Part shown: positions 63,640 through 64,000 of the stretch, one piece after another
How positions within the stretch are numbered: position 1 is the first letter of the stretch
Layout of the letters: each line of letters begins with the position of its first letter
From: G963691885 sp963691885
GTDB taxonomy: Bacteria; Pseudomonadota; Alphaproteobacteria; UBA8366; Aestuariispiraceae
Length of the DNA: 64,000 nucleotides
Direction: 5' to 3'
Assembly (NCBI GenBank): GCA_963691885.1
Contig: OY829843.1
Location: 4,526,001-4,590,000 of the forward strand
Program-made: the position numbers and the translations under genes
The notes under the pieces: generated by a model
What the model was told of the DNA's origin: nothing
Seen by the model: the letters and a program-made list of their open reading frames with translations, nothing else
Databases searched by the model: none

Positions 63640-64000
63640 TCAGCAACTCTCCCCAACGCCATGGCCTCCGGTTCCGCATTTTGCAGGAAAGTGCGGATAT
63701 TTCGGATCGCCTGACGGGTTCTATGAACATTTTCGACAAGTCCGAGACGGACATATCCCTCGCCGTATTCCCCAAAGCCAACGCCGGGTGCCACTGCGAT
63801 CTCCGCCTCTTGCAGCAATTGCTTGGCAAAGGCAAGGCTTCCAACTTCCTTAAATTTATCGGGAAGCGGTGCCCAGACGAACATAGTTGCCTCTGGACTT
63901 GGAACCTCCCATCCAGCGCGCGCCAGACCATCCACCAATGTGTCGCGCCGGGTCTTGTAAAGCGCCCGCATCTCATCAACACAGTCCTGGGGACCGTTCA
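63636..64000 (-). CDS. PLP aminotransferase, C-terminal part (5' end outside window)
   Basis: The frame runs off the right edge (visible ~120 residues starting NGPQDCVDEMRALYKTRRDT). WEVPSPEATMFVWAPLP, EIAVAPGVGFGEYGEGYVRLGLVEN and the RTRQAIRNIRTFL end match class I aminotransferases of the AlaC/LL-diaminopimelate aminotransferase-like group found before hom in alphaproteobacteria. The arginine in YVRLGLVEN binds the substrate carboxylate. Coupled to hom by an ATGA overlap. Confidence 0.9.
   Translation of the reverse strand, partial: NGPQDCVDEMRALYKTRRDTLVDGLARAGWEVPSPEATMFVWAPLPDKFKEVGSLAFAKQLLQEAEIAVAPGVGFGEYGEGYVRLGLVENVHRTRQAIRNIRTFLQNAEPEAMALGRVAE

Noticed and set aside
1..64000. CRISPR array or rRNA genes
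   Set aside because: No regularly spaced repeats or rRNA sequence seen in the window.

Overview
The window looks like chromosome of a marine or aquatic alphaproteobacterium (Rhodospirillales/Sneathiella-like; the genus cannot be fixed from sequence alone). The flanks have moderately high GC. The gene orders aminotransferase-hom-glpX-recJ, murA-DUF2948 and folP-folK, with DUF2927, PAS_5 and small zinc-ribbon proteins, are typical of that class. No rRNA and no CRISPR array is present.

Left chromosomal part (1-33258). This holds an SLC13-type permease, a ParA-type ATPase, Sua5/TsaC, a bicarbonate transporter with its PII-like partner (sbtA-sbtB-like), a D-2-hydroxyacid/FAD dehydrogenase next to a DmdC-like acyl-CoA dehydrogenase, a secreted VWA protein, folP-folK, and a run of envelope or secreted proteins (ankyrin protein, WD40-caspase protein, DUF2927 lipoprotein). 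A catabolic block follows: an N-carbamoyl amino-acid hydrolase divergent from a RidA/arylformamidase fusion, a DddP-like M24 enzyme, a DAO-type oxidase, and homogentisate dioxygenase plus a fumarylacetoacetase-like enzyme with a palindromic operator candidate. It ends with an esterase, a frameshifted DMT transporter, DUF2948-murA, dcd and a 57-residue basic protein. Several small genes and starts were set from ribosome-binding sites.

Accessory region (about 33259-57978). It lies between tRNA-Thr(GGT) and tRNA-Glu(TTC), both with their 3' ends pointing inward. It is AT-richer than the flanks and full of insertion sequences: nested IS3-family copies, two indistinguishable IS3 copies as 8.9-kb direct repeats, an intact IS66 with a perfect 8-bp target duplication, and decayed IS3, IS66 and IS6 pieces. 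Two cargo modules stand out. The first (36706-42589) is a chemotaxis cassette: an ammonium transporter fused to a chemoreceptor signalling domain, a CheY-like regulator and a chemoreceptor with a C-terminal PilZ-like domain. It is surrounded by a recurring CCCTCAAATGAGG-type motif. The second (54511-57764) is a phage-like regulatory pair (Ner-like and C-repressor-like, divergent), a lipoprotein, and a reverse transcriptase resembling the antiviral DRT2 family. A hairpin-rich intergenic stretch lies just upstream of the reverse transcriptase and may be its template ncRNA.

Right chromosomal part (57979-64000). This is tRNA-Glu, an orphan hook-like flagellar protein, recJ, glpX, hom and the 3' end of an aminotransferase gene.
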